From an uncultured Prevotella sp. (lineage in GTDB: Bacteria > Bacteroidota > Bacteroidia > Bacteroidales > Bacteroidaceae): DNA of 30,754 nt. The stretch spans positions 1 through 30,754 of the forward strand of contig UQPD01000006.1 in assembly GCA_900542795.1 (NCBI GenBank), written 5' to 3'. How positions within the stretch are numbered: position 1 is the stretch's first letter; the number at the start of each line of letters is the position of its first letter. Below, in pieces: positions 1-7,111 of the stretch. The notes under the pieces were generated by a model, which saw only the letters and a program-made list of their open reading frames with translations, ran no database searches and was not told the origin of the DNA. Made by a program: the position numbers and the translations under genes.

Positions 1-62
1 GGCTTGAACCAACGACCCCCTGATTAACAGTCAGGTGCTCTAACCAACTGAGCTACTGAAGC
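1..62 (-). tRNA. tRNA-Asn (GTT), 3' end cut by window edge
   Basis: The minus strand folds as a tRNA. The 7-nt acceptor strand begins at 62, TA follows, then the D arm GCTC/GAGC. The anticodon arm CCTGA/TCAGG closes the 7-nt loop CTGTTAA, giving anticodon GTT (Asn). The T arm begins GTTGG...GGTTCAAG and the rest of the 3' end lies outside the window. The next gene is transcribed divergently. Confidence 0.93.
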
Positions 63-137
63 AGTGTGAGTAAGAAAAACTTACCATCTTTTGCTGAATT
101 GCGGTGCAAAGGTAATGGTTATTTTTGAAATAAGCTA

Positions 138-145
138 TATCTTTG
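138..145 (+). promoter_or_regulatory. -7 box TATCTTTG of the pfkB-family gene
   Basis: The sequence matches the Bacteroidetes -7 consensus TAnnTTTG and ends 26 bases before the ATG at 172. No good TTTG -33 element is visible at the usual 19-21 bp. The box lies inside the longer open reading frame from 91, which argues that translation starts at 172. Confidence 0.5.
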
Positions 146-171
146 CAGAAAAAATTTCAAAAAAAATTACG

Positions 172-1155
172 ATGAAGAAAATTTTGGGTATCGGAAACGC
201 CCTGGTTGATGCACTTGTGCAAGTTAAAAATGATATGATACTCAATGAGTTGCAGTTGCCAAAAGGCTCTATGCAGCTTGTTGATACGAAAAGATATTTA
301 GAAATAAAAAAAGTTTTGGATTTGTTGCATCCGCAGCGTACAACAGGCGGATCGGCATGCAACACCATCTTAGCCATAGCTAATTTAGGTGCCGAAACGG
401 GATTGATTGGTAAAGTAGGAAATGATGAAACCGCACAGTTTTTTGAGCAAAGTTTCAAAAGTCGGGGAGTGAACATCTGTTTGTTGCGCGATGAAGATTT
501 GCCAACAGGCGTTGCTTCCACCCTTATCAGCGCCGATGGACAACGCACCTTTGGTACCTATTTGGGGGCTGCAGCCAATTTGCGTCCTGAAGATGTGGTA
601 CCCGAATGGTTCGATGGATACGACTATTTTTATATAGAAGGCTATTTGGTGCAAAACCATGCGTTGATACGTCGTGCCGTAGAGTTAGCTCACGAGGCAG
701 GATTGAAAGTTTGCATAGACTTGGCAAGTTACAACATTGTGCAAGATGACCGTGACTTCTTTGCAGAACTTTTGCAACAAACTGACATTGTTTTTGCCAA
801 TGAGCAAGAAGCACAAGCCTTTACAGGGGTTGACGATGCACAAGCCAATGTAGAGACCTTGGCAAGTTTGTGCGAGATAGCTGTAGTGAAGATAGGAAAG
901 AAGGGCGTGCTGGTTCGAAGTGGTCAGCAGCAAGTGTATTGTCCTGCACGCGAGGTGCCTCATGTGGTAGACACAACTGCAGCAGGCGATTATTTCTCAG
1001 CAGGTTTCCTTTATGGTCTTGCCACAGGAAGTAGCTTGATGCAATGTGCTACACTCGGTTCGTTGTTGGCAGGTCATATTATTGAAGTAGTAGGCACTGC
1101 ACTCACTCCCGAAACCTGGCAAAAAATTAAAGCTGAGGCTCTGCCCCAAGGCTAA
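172..1155 (+). CDS. PfkB-family carbohydrate/nucleoside kinase (adenosine-kinase-like)
   Basis: This 327-aa cytoplasmic protein should transfer phosphate from ATP to a sugar or nucleoside. The N-terminal strand reads MKKILGIGNALVDALV. The first PfkB signature is TTGGSACN (residues 57-64). The second is VVDTTAAGDYFSAGFL, with the catalytic base Asp273 in the anion-hole GD motif. Length is normal for the family. The frame stays open back to 91, but the upstream part is not family-like and contains the -7 box, so ATG 172 is preferred. Related Bacteroides proteins are often called adenosine kinase; the substrate cannot be fixed from sequence. The S41 protease gene follows after 29 bp and may be co-transcribed. 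Confidence 0.9.
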   Translation: MKKILGIGNALVDALVQVKNDMILNELQLPKGSMQLVDTKRYLEIKKVLDLLHPQRTTGGSACNTILAIANLGAETGLIGKVGNDETAQFFEQSFKSRGVNICLLRDEDLPTGVASTLISADGQRTFGTYLGAAANLRPEDVVPEWFDGYDYFYIEGYLVQNHALIRRAVELAHEAGLKVCIDLASYNIVQDDRDFFAELLQQTDIVFANEQEAQAFTGVDDAQANVETLASLCEIAVVKIGKKGVLVRSGQQQVYCPAREVPHVVDTTAAGDYFSAGFLYGLATGSSLMQCATLGSLLAGHIIEVVGTALTPETWQKIKAEALPQG

Positions 1156-1184
1156 ATCCTTTACTGTATTATATAATAAGGAGT

Positions 1185-2876
1185 ATGAAACTAATATTTA
1201 ACCTGTTGCGTGTAGGCGTGGTAGCCGTCTTGCTCCCCTTGACGATTAGTGCGCAAAATAGGGCTGCAAACCACAATTTTGAGGTAGCAAAGAACTTAGA
1301 CATATTCAATGCCCTTTATCGCGACCTCGACCTTTATTACGTTGACACGCTCAATGCGCAAACCAACATAGACAATGCAGCCAACTATATGTTGCAAATG
1401 CTCGACCCTTATACCGAGTATTATGCTGAGGATAACACCAATGCGCTTCGCGAACTCACCACGGGGAAGTATGCGGGTATTGGTGCGGTAACTTCTTTTC
1501 GTGCCGACTTGCAGCGTTGTGTGGTGAATCAGCCTTTGGCGGGTATGCCAGCAGATCAAGCAGGTGTGCTGGCGGGCGATGTGATATTGGCAATTGATGG
1601 TAACGCTATAGAGCCTTGCACCTCTACTGATAAACAAGTGCAGGCTGAATATGCAACCCAAGTTTCCTCCAAGTTACGTGGCGAAGCAGGCACAACCTTC
1701 GAACTCAAGGTGCGTCGTCCAGGCATCAATAAGTTGCTTACATTTAAAATTACGCGCCGTAGCATTGTACGTCCCAGTGTGACACTTGCTACCATAGCTT
1801 CAGACAGTGTGGGGTATATTTGTTTGTCGCAATTCATTGAAGGTACAAGCAATGAAATTCGCCGTGCGCTTGTTGACTTAAAGCAGCATGGTGCTCGTAG
1901 TTTGATACTTGACCTTCGCGACAATCCTGGAGGTGTGATGGAGGAGGCTGTGAAGACTGTGAACCTCTTTGTGCCTCGCGGACGTGAGGTGGTGACCACA
2001 CGGGGTAAGGTAAAGGAAATGAACCATACCTATAAAACCACCCTCGATGCACAAGACACCGACCTTCCCATTGTGGTGCTTACGGATGAAGGTTCGGCAT
2101 CTGCAGCCGAGATTACGAGTGGTGCTTTGCAGGATTATGACCGTGCGCTTATTATGGGGCGTCGCACGTATGGCAAGGGATTGGTGCAGCAAAGTCGTGA
2201 GTTGCCCTATAAAACTGTGTTGAAACTCACTACTGCCAAATACTACATTCCTTCAGGACGTTGTGTACAAGCCTATAAGTTTGAAAATGGTTATCCTGTG
2301 CATTTGCCCGATTCTCTTACCAAAGAGTTTCGTACAGCTAATGGACGTATTGTGCGCGATGGAGGTGGTATAACTCCTGATGTAATGGTGAAAACCGACA
2401 GTTTGCCTACCTTACTTGTAGACTTAGCTGCAAGCGACCAATTCTTTGATTACTGCGTGAACTACCGCAACACGCATGCGACTATTGCAGGTCCTAGAGA
2501 CTTTCACATTACGGATGCTGAGTATGCAGACTTTTGTGCTTACATGAAGAAGCACAAGTTTACGTACGACCGCAAGAGCTTGCAAGTGTTTAAACTTTTG
2601 CGTCAAACAGCACGTTATGAGGGCTACGACACGGAAGCCGCTGCCGAACTCGATGCGCTTGAAAAGAAATTGCAGCACAATGAGGACTTCGACTTTAAGC
2701 GTTGGGAAAAAGAGATACGTCGTGTGATAGAGAGTGGCATTATTGAGCGTTACTACTATGAGTCGGGGCGTGGAGAATATGAATTGCAAACCGACAAAGA
2801 TGTGCGTCAAGCCATTGATATGTTGCACAACCGCAAACAGATGCACAAAATTTTGAGTGGTGAGCCTGATGCGTAA
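1185..2876 (+). CDS. Secreted S41-family C-terminal processing peptidase (CtpA/Prc-like)
   Basis: This 563-aa periplasmic serine protease has a signal peptide ending around residues 20-24 (LTISAQ). A PDZ-like segment follows (about 85-190, with ADQAGVLAGDVILAIDG). The S41 catalytic core is at about 205-370. The nucleophile is Ser306 in GSASAAE and the general base is Lys331 in TYGKG, spaced 25 residues apart as in E. coli Prc (S452/K477). A C-terminal extension of about 170 residues, rich in charged helices, is typical of the Bacteroidetes forms. AAGGAG lies just before the ATG. A strong terminator follows. The family trims the C termini of exported proteins; the target here is unknown. Confidence 0.93.
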   Translation: MKLIFNLLRVGVVAVLLPLTISAQNRAANHNFEVAKNLDIFNALYRDLDLYYVDTLNAQTNIDNAANYMLQMLDPYTEYYAEDNTNALRELTTGKYAGIGAVTSFRADLQRCVVNQPLAGMPADQAGVLAGDVILAIDGNAIEPCTSTDKQVQAEYATQVSSKLRGEAGTTFELKVRRPGINKLLTFKITRRSIVRPSVTLATIASDSVGYICLSQFIEGTSNEIRRALVDLKQHGARSLILDLRDNPGGVMEEAVKTVNLFVPRGREVVTTRGKVKEMNHTYKTTLDAQDTDLPIVVLTDEGSASAAEITSGALQDYDRALIMGRRTYGKGLVQQSRELPYKTVLKLTTAKYYIPSGRCVQAYKFENGYPVHLPDSLTKEFRTANGRIVRDGGGITPDVMVKTDSLPTLLVDLAASDQFFDYCVNYRNTHATIAGPRDFHITDAEYADFCAYMKKHKFTYDRKSLQVFKLLRQTARYEGYDTEAAAELDALEKKLQHNEDFDFKRWEKEIRRVIESGIIERYYYESGRGEYELQTDKDVRQAIDMLHNRKQMHKILSGEPDA

Positions 2877-2890
2877 GGCTTAGATGCTGG

Positions 2891-2940
2891 AAAAAGAATA
2901 GTGGATATATTTATTGAACATTATCTACTATTCTTTTTTT
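2891..2940 (+). terminator. Rho-independent terminator after the S41 protease gene
   Basis: The arms AAAAAGAATAGTGGATA and TATCTACTATTCTTTTT pair over about 17 bp with one G-U pair, with a loop of about 14 nt. A run of seven T residues closes the structure, 15 bp after the stop codon. Confidence 0.88.
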
Positions 2941-2984
2941 GTTTTTGAGAAAGTGTGTTTTTTTTAATCATATAAAAAGTGACA

Positions 2985-3043
2985 AGTGACCAGTGACCAC
3001 CATTCCTTTTGAATATCAATGAAATGGCGGTCACTTGGTCACT
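2985..3043. repeat. Imperfect inverted repeat (about 20-bp arms)
   Basis: The left arm begins AGTGACCAGTGACCACCATT. The right arm at 3023-3043 is its near-reverse complement (AGTGACCAAGTGACCGCCATT read on the minus strand, with a 1-nt indel and one mismatch). There is no adjacent T run. It could be a mobile intergenic repeat or a structured RNA. Confidence 0.7.
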
Positions 3044-3171
3044 CGTAATTTTCTTAAAATCGGTGTTAACGAAGCTTTCATTCAGATTATGAGGGGTGAA
3101 AAACATCATTTCACCGAAGCTACACACAGACGATGCAGAAACACACATTAAAAAGCCATCAAAAACACCTC

Positions 3172-3236
3172 AAAATTTTCTTAGTTAACTCGCGAAATTT
3201 TTTTAGTTAAGTCGCGAAATTTTCTTAGTTAAAACG
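3172..3236 (+). repeat. Three tandem copies of an AT-rich unit of about 22 bp
   Basis: Units at 3172-3194, 3195-3216 and 3217-3236 each contain AAATTTTCTTAGTTAA followed by (C/G)TCGCG in the first two. The second unit has T for C in the middle. Function is unknown. Confidence 0.75.
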
Positions 3237-3508
3237 TTTTAGGCGTAAAATACACAGCATTTCTTACTCAAAAAACACGAAGCATTAGGGGATTAGGAAT
3301 AGGAGTGGATGGTATTATGGATTTGGAACCAGAATTTCTATAAAGCCTCATAGTGTGGGTAGGATAGGGTAGAAGAAAAAAATATATCACCTCTTTTTAC
3401 TTTTTTATTTTTCGTAGGTCATATAATCGTGACGGTCATGAAACGAGCTCGTGAGTAATGACAAAACAAAAGCAGTAACACTGCAAGGTTTCACTCAAAA
3501 AAACTCTC

Positions 3509-3760
3509 ATGGTTATGAAAACGATTTTAATGAAAATGCGAAATATACTCGCGCTTGCCACACTGGCAATGGTTTGTATTACTGCAACTGCACGTCCGAT
3601 ACGCCACTGCACACCGCGTCCACACTTTATGCGCACAACGATAGTAGTATCAAAAGCAGGTACGCCTTGCACTTGTAAGAAACATGGCAAGAGACATTGC
3701 AAGAAGCACTGCAAAAAACATCGCACACGCTGTTCTTGTTGTGTGTGCTGCCATAAATAG
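3509..3760 (+). CDS. Small secreted Cys/His/Lys-rich peptide upstream of an ECF sigma factor
   Basis: The predicted protein is 83 aa. A signal peptide (about residues 8-28, MKMRNILALATLAMVCITATA) would leave a short mature peptide. The last 30 residues contain nine Cys and five His among many Lys and Arg, with the repeat KKHCKKHCKKH. That composition suits metal binding, as in metallothionein-like peptides; this is inference. ATG codons at 3509, 3515, 3530 and 3536 are all possible starts, and 3530 or 3536 give the most typical signal peptide. The stop codon is 3 bp before the sigma ATG, so the two are almost certainly co-transcribed. I recognise no named family. Confidence 0.65.
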   Translation: MVMKTILMKMRNILALATLAMVCITATARPIRHCTPRPHFMRTTIVVSKAGTPCTCKKHGKRHCKKHCKKHRTRCSCCVCCHK

Positions 3761-3763
3761 CCT

Positions 3764-4303
3764 ATGACATCAAACGACAAAGAACTGCTCAACGCTATTA
3801 AAGCTGATTTAGAAAGTGGATTTCGGCAACTGGTGCGTTGTTATCAACAGCAAGTGTATTGGCACATCCGACGCATGGTGGTGAGCCATGACGATGCGCA
3901 AGATGGTACGCAAGAAACATTTATACGCATATATAACTCCCTCGCACAATTCCGTGCTGACAGTTCTTTGCGTAGTTGGATTTATCGCATTGCCACCAAC
4001 GAAGCCTTGCGCATCATTAGTCGCCGCCGACAAGAGGAAGTTTCAATAGACTCAGACGAGACGGGGGTAGAGCTAATTGCAGTTGATGATTATGTAGACA
4101 CTTCCGACCAGTTGGCTTTGAAGCTGCAACGCGCCATCCTAACACTTCCGCCTAAGCAGCAGTTGGCTTTCAACTTGCGCTATTACGACGAAATGGAGTT
4201 TGAAGAAATTGCGCATATTGCCGATTCCACTGCTACCAGTATAAAAGCAAGCTACCACGTAGCCAAGCAAAAGATTATCAACTACATGAATTCACACGAT
4301 TAA
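3764..4303 (+). CDS. ECF-type RNA polymerase sigma factor
   Basis: This 179-aa sigma-70 family protein would direct RNA polymerase to a stress or envelope regulon. Region 2 (about residues 15-90) contains DDAQDGTQETFIRIYNSL and LRSWIYRIATNEALRI. Region 4 (about 120-170) contains LPPKQQLAFNLRYYDEMEFEEIA and an HTH ending IKASYHVAKQKI. The length is normal and domains 1 and 3 are absent, as in ECF sigmas. It sits between a secreted Cys-rich peptide and a one-span membrane protein, an arrangement like sigma/anti-sigma operons. Confidence 0.93.
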   Translation: MTSNDKELLNAIKADLESGFRQLVRCYQQQVYWHIRRMVVSHDDAQDGTQETFIRIYNSLAQFRADSSLRSWIYRIATNEALRIISRRRQEEVSIDSDETGVELIAVDDYVDTSDQLALKLQRAILTLPPKQQLAFNLRYYDEMEFEEIAHIADSTATSIKASYHVAKQKIINYMNSHD

Positions 4304-4314
4304 AACACTTCACA

Positions 4315-4692
4315 ATGAAACGTAACGAATTTACTTTCTCGCAGGTGGGCAAACGTATGCCTTACACCACTCCAGAACAGCTTTTTGAGCAGATGGAGGC
4401 AAACGTGATGCGTGCTGTGAAACAACCCGCTCAGTCAAAGGTAGTTGATTTAACACCCGCAATAACGCCTCGTAAGCATCGCCGCGTGTTGAAACCTTTA
4501 CTAAGTTTTATGGTCTCGGTGGCAGCAGTTGTAGCATTGTTCTTTGTTGTTCAACATATTGATCGAACCTTTTTTACCCCACAACCAGACAACAGTTTGC
4601 AACAGGTGGACCAAGCTTTTGCTCACCTCTCAAGAGCTGACCAAGACTATTTGTTGGAGATTTATCAAGACGATGTATTCTTTGAAGAATAA
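4315..4692 (+). CDS. One-span membrane protein, probable anti-sigma factor
   Basis: The product is 125 aa. It has a hydrophilic N-terminal part (1-58), one transmembrane helix at about 61-80 (LLSFMVSVAAVVALFFVVQ) and a short extracytoplasmic part of about 45 residues. The layout, a cytoplasmic N-terminus plus one helix encoded 11 bp after an ECF sigma gene, fits an anti-sigma factor. No zinc-binding HxxxCxxC motif is present and I cannot place it in a named family, so the role rests on context. The extracytoplasmic tail contains the acidic DQDYLLEIYQDDVFFEE. Confidence 0.75.
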   Translation: MKRNEFTFSQVGKRMPYTTPEQLFEQMEANVMRAVKQPAQSKVVDLTPAITPRKHRRVLKPLLSFMVSVAAVVALFFVVQHIDRTFFTPQPDNSLQQVDQAFAHLSRADQDYLLEIYQDDVFFEE

Positions 4693-4728
4693 TGTAATTT
4701 ACATAAAACTAAACTCAAAATAAAGATT

Positions 4729-5184
4729 ATGAAAAAGTTATTGAGTATCCTCATGATGGTGGTTTGCACATGGTGCATCGCCATCCCCACACAAGCGCAG
4801 CAATCAGACACTAAGCAGCGTTTAACACGTGAACAATTGGCTGAAGTCCAAGCTAAGCACATTGCTGCTGACTTGGTATTGAACGATGAACTCACGGCAA
4901 AGTTCGTTGACACTTACACCCAGTGCCAAAAGGAGATATGGGCACTCGGTCCTCGTGTGAAGCGTAACCCTCAGGCTACAGAGGAACAAACGGAGCAACA
5001 GTTAAAACACCGCTTTGAAATGAGCGAAAAATTGCTCAACATCCGCCAAAAGTATTACAAAAAATACTCCACTTTCCTCACCCAAAAGCAAATAGGACGC
5101 GTCTATCAGATTGAAAAACAGATGATGAAGCGTTTTGCTAAAAATAGGGGTGGACAGCAGCAGCGTCAGCGTCGCGGTAGATAA
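4729..5184 (+). CDS. Periplasmic Spy/CpxP-like small helical protein
   Basis: This 151-aa protein has a signal peptide cleaved near IPTQAQ (residues 19-24). The mature part is charged and almost wholly helical. It includes LTREQLAEVQAKHIAADLVL and a segment FLTQKQIGRVYQIEKQMMKR, resembling the LTxxQ repeats of Spy/CpxP-type periplasmic chaperones. The C-terminal tail is Arg/Gln-rich. It is the last gene of the sigma operon and ends in a strong terminator. Similar small proteins often follow ECF sigma genes in Bacteroidetes; assignment to Spy is by pattern only. Confidence 0.7.
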   Translation: MKKLLSILMMVVCTWCIAIPTQAQQSDTKQRLTREQLAEVQAKHIAADLVLNDELTAKFVDTYTQCQKEIWALGPRVKRNPQATEEQTEQQLKHRFEMSEKLLNIRQKYYKKYSTFLTQKQIGRVYQIEKQMMKRFAKNRGGQQQRQRRGR

Positions 5185-5217
5185 GAATTTAGATACGGTT
5201 AATTGGTTATACGCATG

Positions 5218-5286
5218 AACGCAAGGAGCTGCCAACATCTTTTGTAAATTTCTACAAAATGACAGTTGGTAGCTCTTGCGTTTTTC
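5218..5286 (+). terminator. Terminator of the ECF-sigma operon
   Basis: The arms at 5218-5236 and 5265-5283 (AACGCAAGGAGCTGCCAAC and GTTGGTAGCTCTTGCGTTT) pair over about 19 bp with minor mismatch. An inner ATTTTGTA/TACAAAAT-type pairing lies in the loop and TTTTT follows. It lies about 35 bp after the stop. Confidence 0.88.
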
Positions 5287-5331
5287 TAAAAAAAGAAATT
5301 TTCGATAATGTTTATAAGTTGAATGTTGCGT

Positions 5332-5369
5332 GAGTGCCTTGTTGTTTTTATGACAAGGCACTCTTTTTT
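5332..5369 (+). terminator. Second perfect-stem terminator
   Basis: GAGTGCCTTGT at 5332-5342 pairs with ACAAGGCACTC at 5353-5363 over 11 bp with no mismatch, followed by TTTTTT. No gene lies between this and the previous terminator. It may be a second stop for the sigma operon or mark an unseen small RNA. Confidence 0.8.
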
Positions 5370-5381
5370 GTACGCTTTGTG

Positions 5382-5498
5382 CTAATTATTAAATAATCTC
5401 TCTAAAATCTTTTGAATTGGTTTTCCGAATTTCTGTGCAAGAATGCCAGCTAATATCGGAGGCAAAATATAAGTAATTATAAACGCTAAGGTTTTCAT
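5382..5498 (-). CDS. 38-aa hydrophobic peptide, unknown
   Basis: On the minus strand an ATG at 5498 opens a 38-codon frame ending in TAG at 5382. The peptide begins MKTLAFIITYILPPILAGI and has a hydrophobic first half (about residues 4-20) followed by a basic amphipathic second half (KFGKPIQKILERLFNN). This resembles small membrane peptides, including type I toxins, but I recognise no family. There is no clear Shine-Dalgarno sequence and no good promoter. Supporting the call are the sensible amino acid composition and the otherwise gene-free setting. Confidence 0.4.
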   Translation of the reverse strand: MKTLAFIITYILPPILAGILAQKFGKPIQKILERLFNN

Positions 5499-5577
5499 AA
5501 AAAGTACTTATGTGATACTATTTAGTAATGTTTAAGAAATAACTTTCGCATTTATTGATAGGGACAAAGTTGGGTTA

Positions 5578-5613
5578 ATGCTTTATGTTCCTTCTTCGAA
5601 ACAGAAGATATAT
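5578..5613 (+). repeat. 36-bp direct repeat, copy 1
   Basis: This copy matches 5819-5854 at 34 of 36 positions; the only differences are CC against TT in the middle. It contains the small palindrome CTTCT-TCGAAAC-AGAAG. The two copies bound the recognisable DUF1016 fragment. Confidence 0.85.
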
Positions 5614-5701
5614 GAAAGAACGCTATCCTAAGATGGGGTGTTTCACTGCGAAATCTGTGGGACATGAAGAAATTCTATGAGCTTTTTTATCACTCGGACA
5701 T

Positions 5702-5728
5702 AAAAGTGCGACAAGCTGTCGCACTTTT
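5702..5728. repeat. Perfect 12-bp palindrome inside the DUF1016 relic
   Basis: AAAAGTGCGACA and TGTCGCACTTTT are exact complements around the 3-nt loop AGC. The stretch also encodes the conserved KVRQAVALL, so the palindrome may be chance or a later-arising terminator. Confidence 0.7.
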
Positions 5729-5818
5729 ACCATGGGGGCATATATTGCGGCTTATTCGGAAAGTTGGTAATGATGATGCTATGTTATTCTATGCACAGAA
5801 AACAATTGCTGTTTTATT

Positions 5819-5854
5819 ATGCTTTATGTTTTTTCTTCGAAACAGAAGATATAT
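5819..5854 (+). repeat. 36-bp direct repeat, copy 2
   Basis: This is the second copy of the repeat at 5578-5613, 241 bp downstream and in the same orientation. Confidence 0.85.
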
Positions 5855-5860
5855 AGATAA

Positions 5861-5894
5861 AAAAGAGAGTACTGCGTAAGCGGTACTCTCTTTT
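5861..5894 (+). terminator. Terminator after the DUF1016 relic
   Basis: AAAAGAGAGTAC (5861-5872) and GTACTCTCTTTT (5883-5894) pair perfectly around a 10-nt loop. The stem itself supplies the T run. Confidence 0.8.
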
Positions 5895-6095
5895 GGTGAC
5901 TCGCTTGGGGTTTTCGTGATTCTGCAGGAGTATCCTGTTTCTTTTTATCAAAAAACTTTACTTGTCGCCATATTAAAAGCCTTGATAATAAGAGATAAAT
6001 ACCTTATTATCAGATTCTTTTGAATATAAGGCGAATAAGCGTTTAATGACGGAAAACACCCTTTAGCAAAGTGGTCATTTACCGTTCAAAAATCA

Positions 6096-6117
6096 TTGGT
6101 ATCACCTTGGTATCACC
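6096..6117 (+). repeat. Perfect tandem 11-bp repeat TTGGTATCACC x2
   Basis: Two exact copies stand head to tail at 6096-6106 and 6107-6117. They could be a recombinase arm site or operator near the left end of the element. No matching copy was seen at the right end. Confidence 0.7.
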
Positions 6118-6235
6118 ATAATTGAAGGGAGATACTAATAATATGAACAGAACTTATATTGAATGCCTTAATTATTAGTCAAAGATCGATCTTCGCTACA
6201 CGCTAATTGCTTGTGTTGCGAAATGTTAATGAGTA

Positions 6236-6298
6236 AATACATACATAGAAATAGGGCTATTGTGTCCTTTTATGGCTCGTTCTCGTGACCTAATTTTG
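6236..6298 (+). promoter_or_regulatory. Early promoter with upstream 18-bp motif
   Basis: AATACATACATAGAAATA occupies 6236-6253. A -7 box TAATTTTG lies at 6291-6298, with a TTTT -33-like element at 6268-6271 (19-bp spacer). The same 18-mer occurs at 12673-12690, again with its last base 38 bp before the first base of a TAnnTTTG box. An activator site is likely. Transcription would proceed towards the genes at 6511. Confidence 0.65.
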
Positions 6299-6510
6299 CA
6301 CACGAAAACGAAATGCAAAGCATATTCTGCCAAGCGTTTCCAATAAAATCTACTTCAGTTTGTCCTCTTAATTAACAGAAGCAAAGTTACTCTTTTTCAT
6401 CGAAATAGCAGTAATTTTGATAATATTTTTTTGGAACCGTTATGCAGGGTTTAACGGACGTGCGCACCCGACAAGTCATTTCTACGTTTAACAGATTATA
6501 GGTTACAACT

Positions 6511-6840
6511 ATGCAAACAATAGAAATCCTTGCTCAATGGGTTCGAGAAATAAAAATCAATGAGATAAAATGCGGCATTCTTCCTAAAGGAAGTACCGAG
6601 AACTCGATGAGATGTACCGTCTCACAGTACAACCGCGAACATGGTCATGAACGTGGTGTCGGGGTTCATCTTTCCTACTTCTGGGAAGAACGAGCCGTAT
6701 GTGCCGTTGGTGTTTCGTTTGATGAATTTATCAAACATCATAAGGATCGTAAGTATGTCAACACATGGCGCAGCACAGCAAAAGACGTCTTCTATTCTGA
6801 ACTCGCTAAGAGCGAGGAAGAAGAAAACGAACAGAATTGA
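6511..6840 (+). CDS. Hypothetical protein, 109 aa, first gene of the element
   Basis: This small soluble protein has no recognised domain. It contains a Gly/Val-rich middle (HGHERGVGVHLSYFWEERA) and a highly acidic C-terminus (SEEEENEQN). It is the first frame after the early promoter, and its leader is about 205 nt. Its last codons overlap the start region of the HTH gene, which suggests coupled translation. It may be a regulator or host-takeover protein; nothing in the sequence decides. Confidence 0.6.
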   Translation: MQTIEILAQWVREIKINEIKCGILPKGSTENSMRCTVSQYNREHGHERGVGVHLSYFWEERAVCAVGVSFDEFIKHHKDRKYVNTWRSTAKDVFYSELAKSEEEENEQN

Positions 6841-7021
6841 TACCAGTCTTGCGGACACGCAAGAAGTTATCTACACTGTAAACCAACTCGCAGAAGAGTT
6901 GGGAACGACCCCTGCAGCTATCAGAAAACGAATAGCGAGAGGCTTTATTCCTGCTCATAAGGAAGGCCGCAAACTAATCATTCTGAAAAGCGAGTATGTG
7001 GGTAGTTTGAGAGAACGATAA
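6755..7021 (+). CDS. Helix-turn-helix protein, MerR/excisionase-like
   Basis: The C-terminal half reads YTVNQLAEELGTTPAAIRKRIARGFIPAHKEGRKLIILKS (given here only as the block at about 6874-6993), a winged HTH of the excisionase/MerR type ending in the usual wing strand. Such proteins act as directionality factors or small repressors in mobile elements. The frame is open from 6641, but the upstream part overlaps the previous gene and looks like shadow. ATG 6755 is the best methionine start and gives 88 aa; a non-ATG start near 6836 would give only the HTH. Confidence 0.65.
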   Translation: MSTHGAAQQKTSSILNSLRARKKKTNRIDTSLADTQEVIYTVNQLAEELGTTPAAIRKRIARGFIPAHKEGRKLIILKSEYVGSLRER

Positions 7022-7040
7022 TGAACTCTTAATTAACCAC

Positions 7041-7093
7041 TATATACTTTTTGCCCCTGCCTACGCTGTGAAGCGCATGGGCAGGGGCTTTTT
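7041..7093 (+). promoter_or_regulatory. Promoter-like box plus terminator hairpin before the primase gene
   Basis: TATATACTTTTTG (7041-7053) resembles a -7 box with one extra base. It runs into the hairpin GCCCCTGCC (7053-7061) / GGCAGGGGC (7080-7088), with inner CGCT/AGCG pairing and TTTTT. The hairpin ends the previous gene and also sits in the primase leader, so it may limit primase expression. Confidence 0.65.
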
Positions 7094-7111
7094 AATCTCA
7101 AAACGTAAACA

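Larger units (their letters stand above)
2941..3508. other. 568-bp intergenic region with repeats and no convincing gene
   Basis: An imperfect inverted repeat lies at 2985-3004 and 3023-3043, and a short tandem repeat at 3172-3236. The only long reading frame is on the minus strand and runs through the inverted repeat, so it is not believed. The last 90 bp should hold the promoter of the downstream sigma operon, but no clear TAnnTTTG is visible. Confidence 0.6.
5612..5879 (+). pseudogene. DUF1016 (YhcG-type PDDEXK nuclease) N-terminal relic, frameshifted
   Basis: Two frames together spell the DUF1016 N-terminal domain. The frame from 5612 gives KERYPKMG. The frame in use from about 5637 gives GVSLRNLWDMKKFYELFY, then KVRQAVALLPWGHILRLI and DDAMLFYAQKTIA, the usual family blocks in order. 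The frame shifts at about 5636-5640. Homology stops at about 5811, before the nuclease domain, and the rest to the stop at 5879 is unrelated sequence from repeat copy 2. A full family member has about 330-360 aa, so this is dead. Confidence 0.75.
5895..6510. other. 616-bp gene-free region at the left side of the phage-like element
   Basis: I see no credible gene. A perfect 10-bp inverted repeat TGATAATAAG/CTTATTATCA lies at 5983-5992 and 6003-6012. A perfect tandem TTGGTATCACC x2 lies at 6096-6117. An 18-bp motif at 6236-6253 and a promoter at 6291-6298 are described separately. A minus-strand TAACTTTG -7-like box is at 6382-6389. The element's left end may lie here, but no attachment duplication was found. 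Confidence 0.6.

Noticed and set aside
1..62. tRNA-Asn as the integration target of the element
   Set aside because: More than 5 kb of host-type genes separate it from the element and no tRNA fragment was found at the other end.
2921..3148. 75-codon minus-strand frame after the S41 protease gene
   Set aside because: It starts inside the terminator and passes through the inverted repeat at 2985-3043; no promoter or family resemblance.
3451..3678. 75-codon frame overlapping the Cys-rich peptide gene
   Set aside because: It is in a different frame, has no signal peptide and less consistent composition; the 3509 frame explains the region better.
5895..6510. Left attachment site of the element
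   Set aside because: The tandem TTGGTATCACC is suggestive, but no matching copy was seen at the right side near 29300, and no integrase gene lies nearby.
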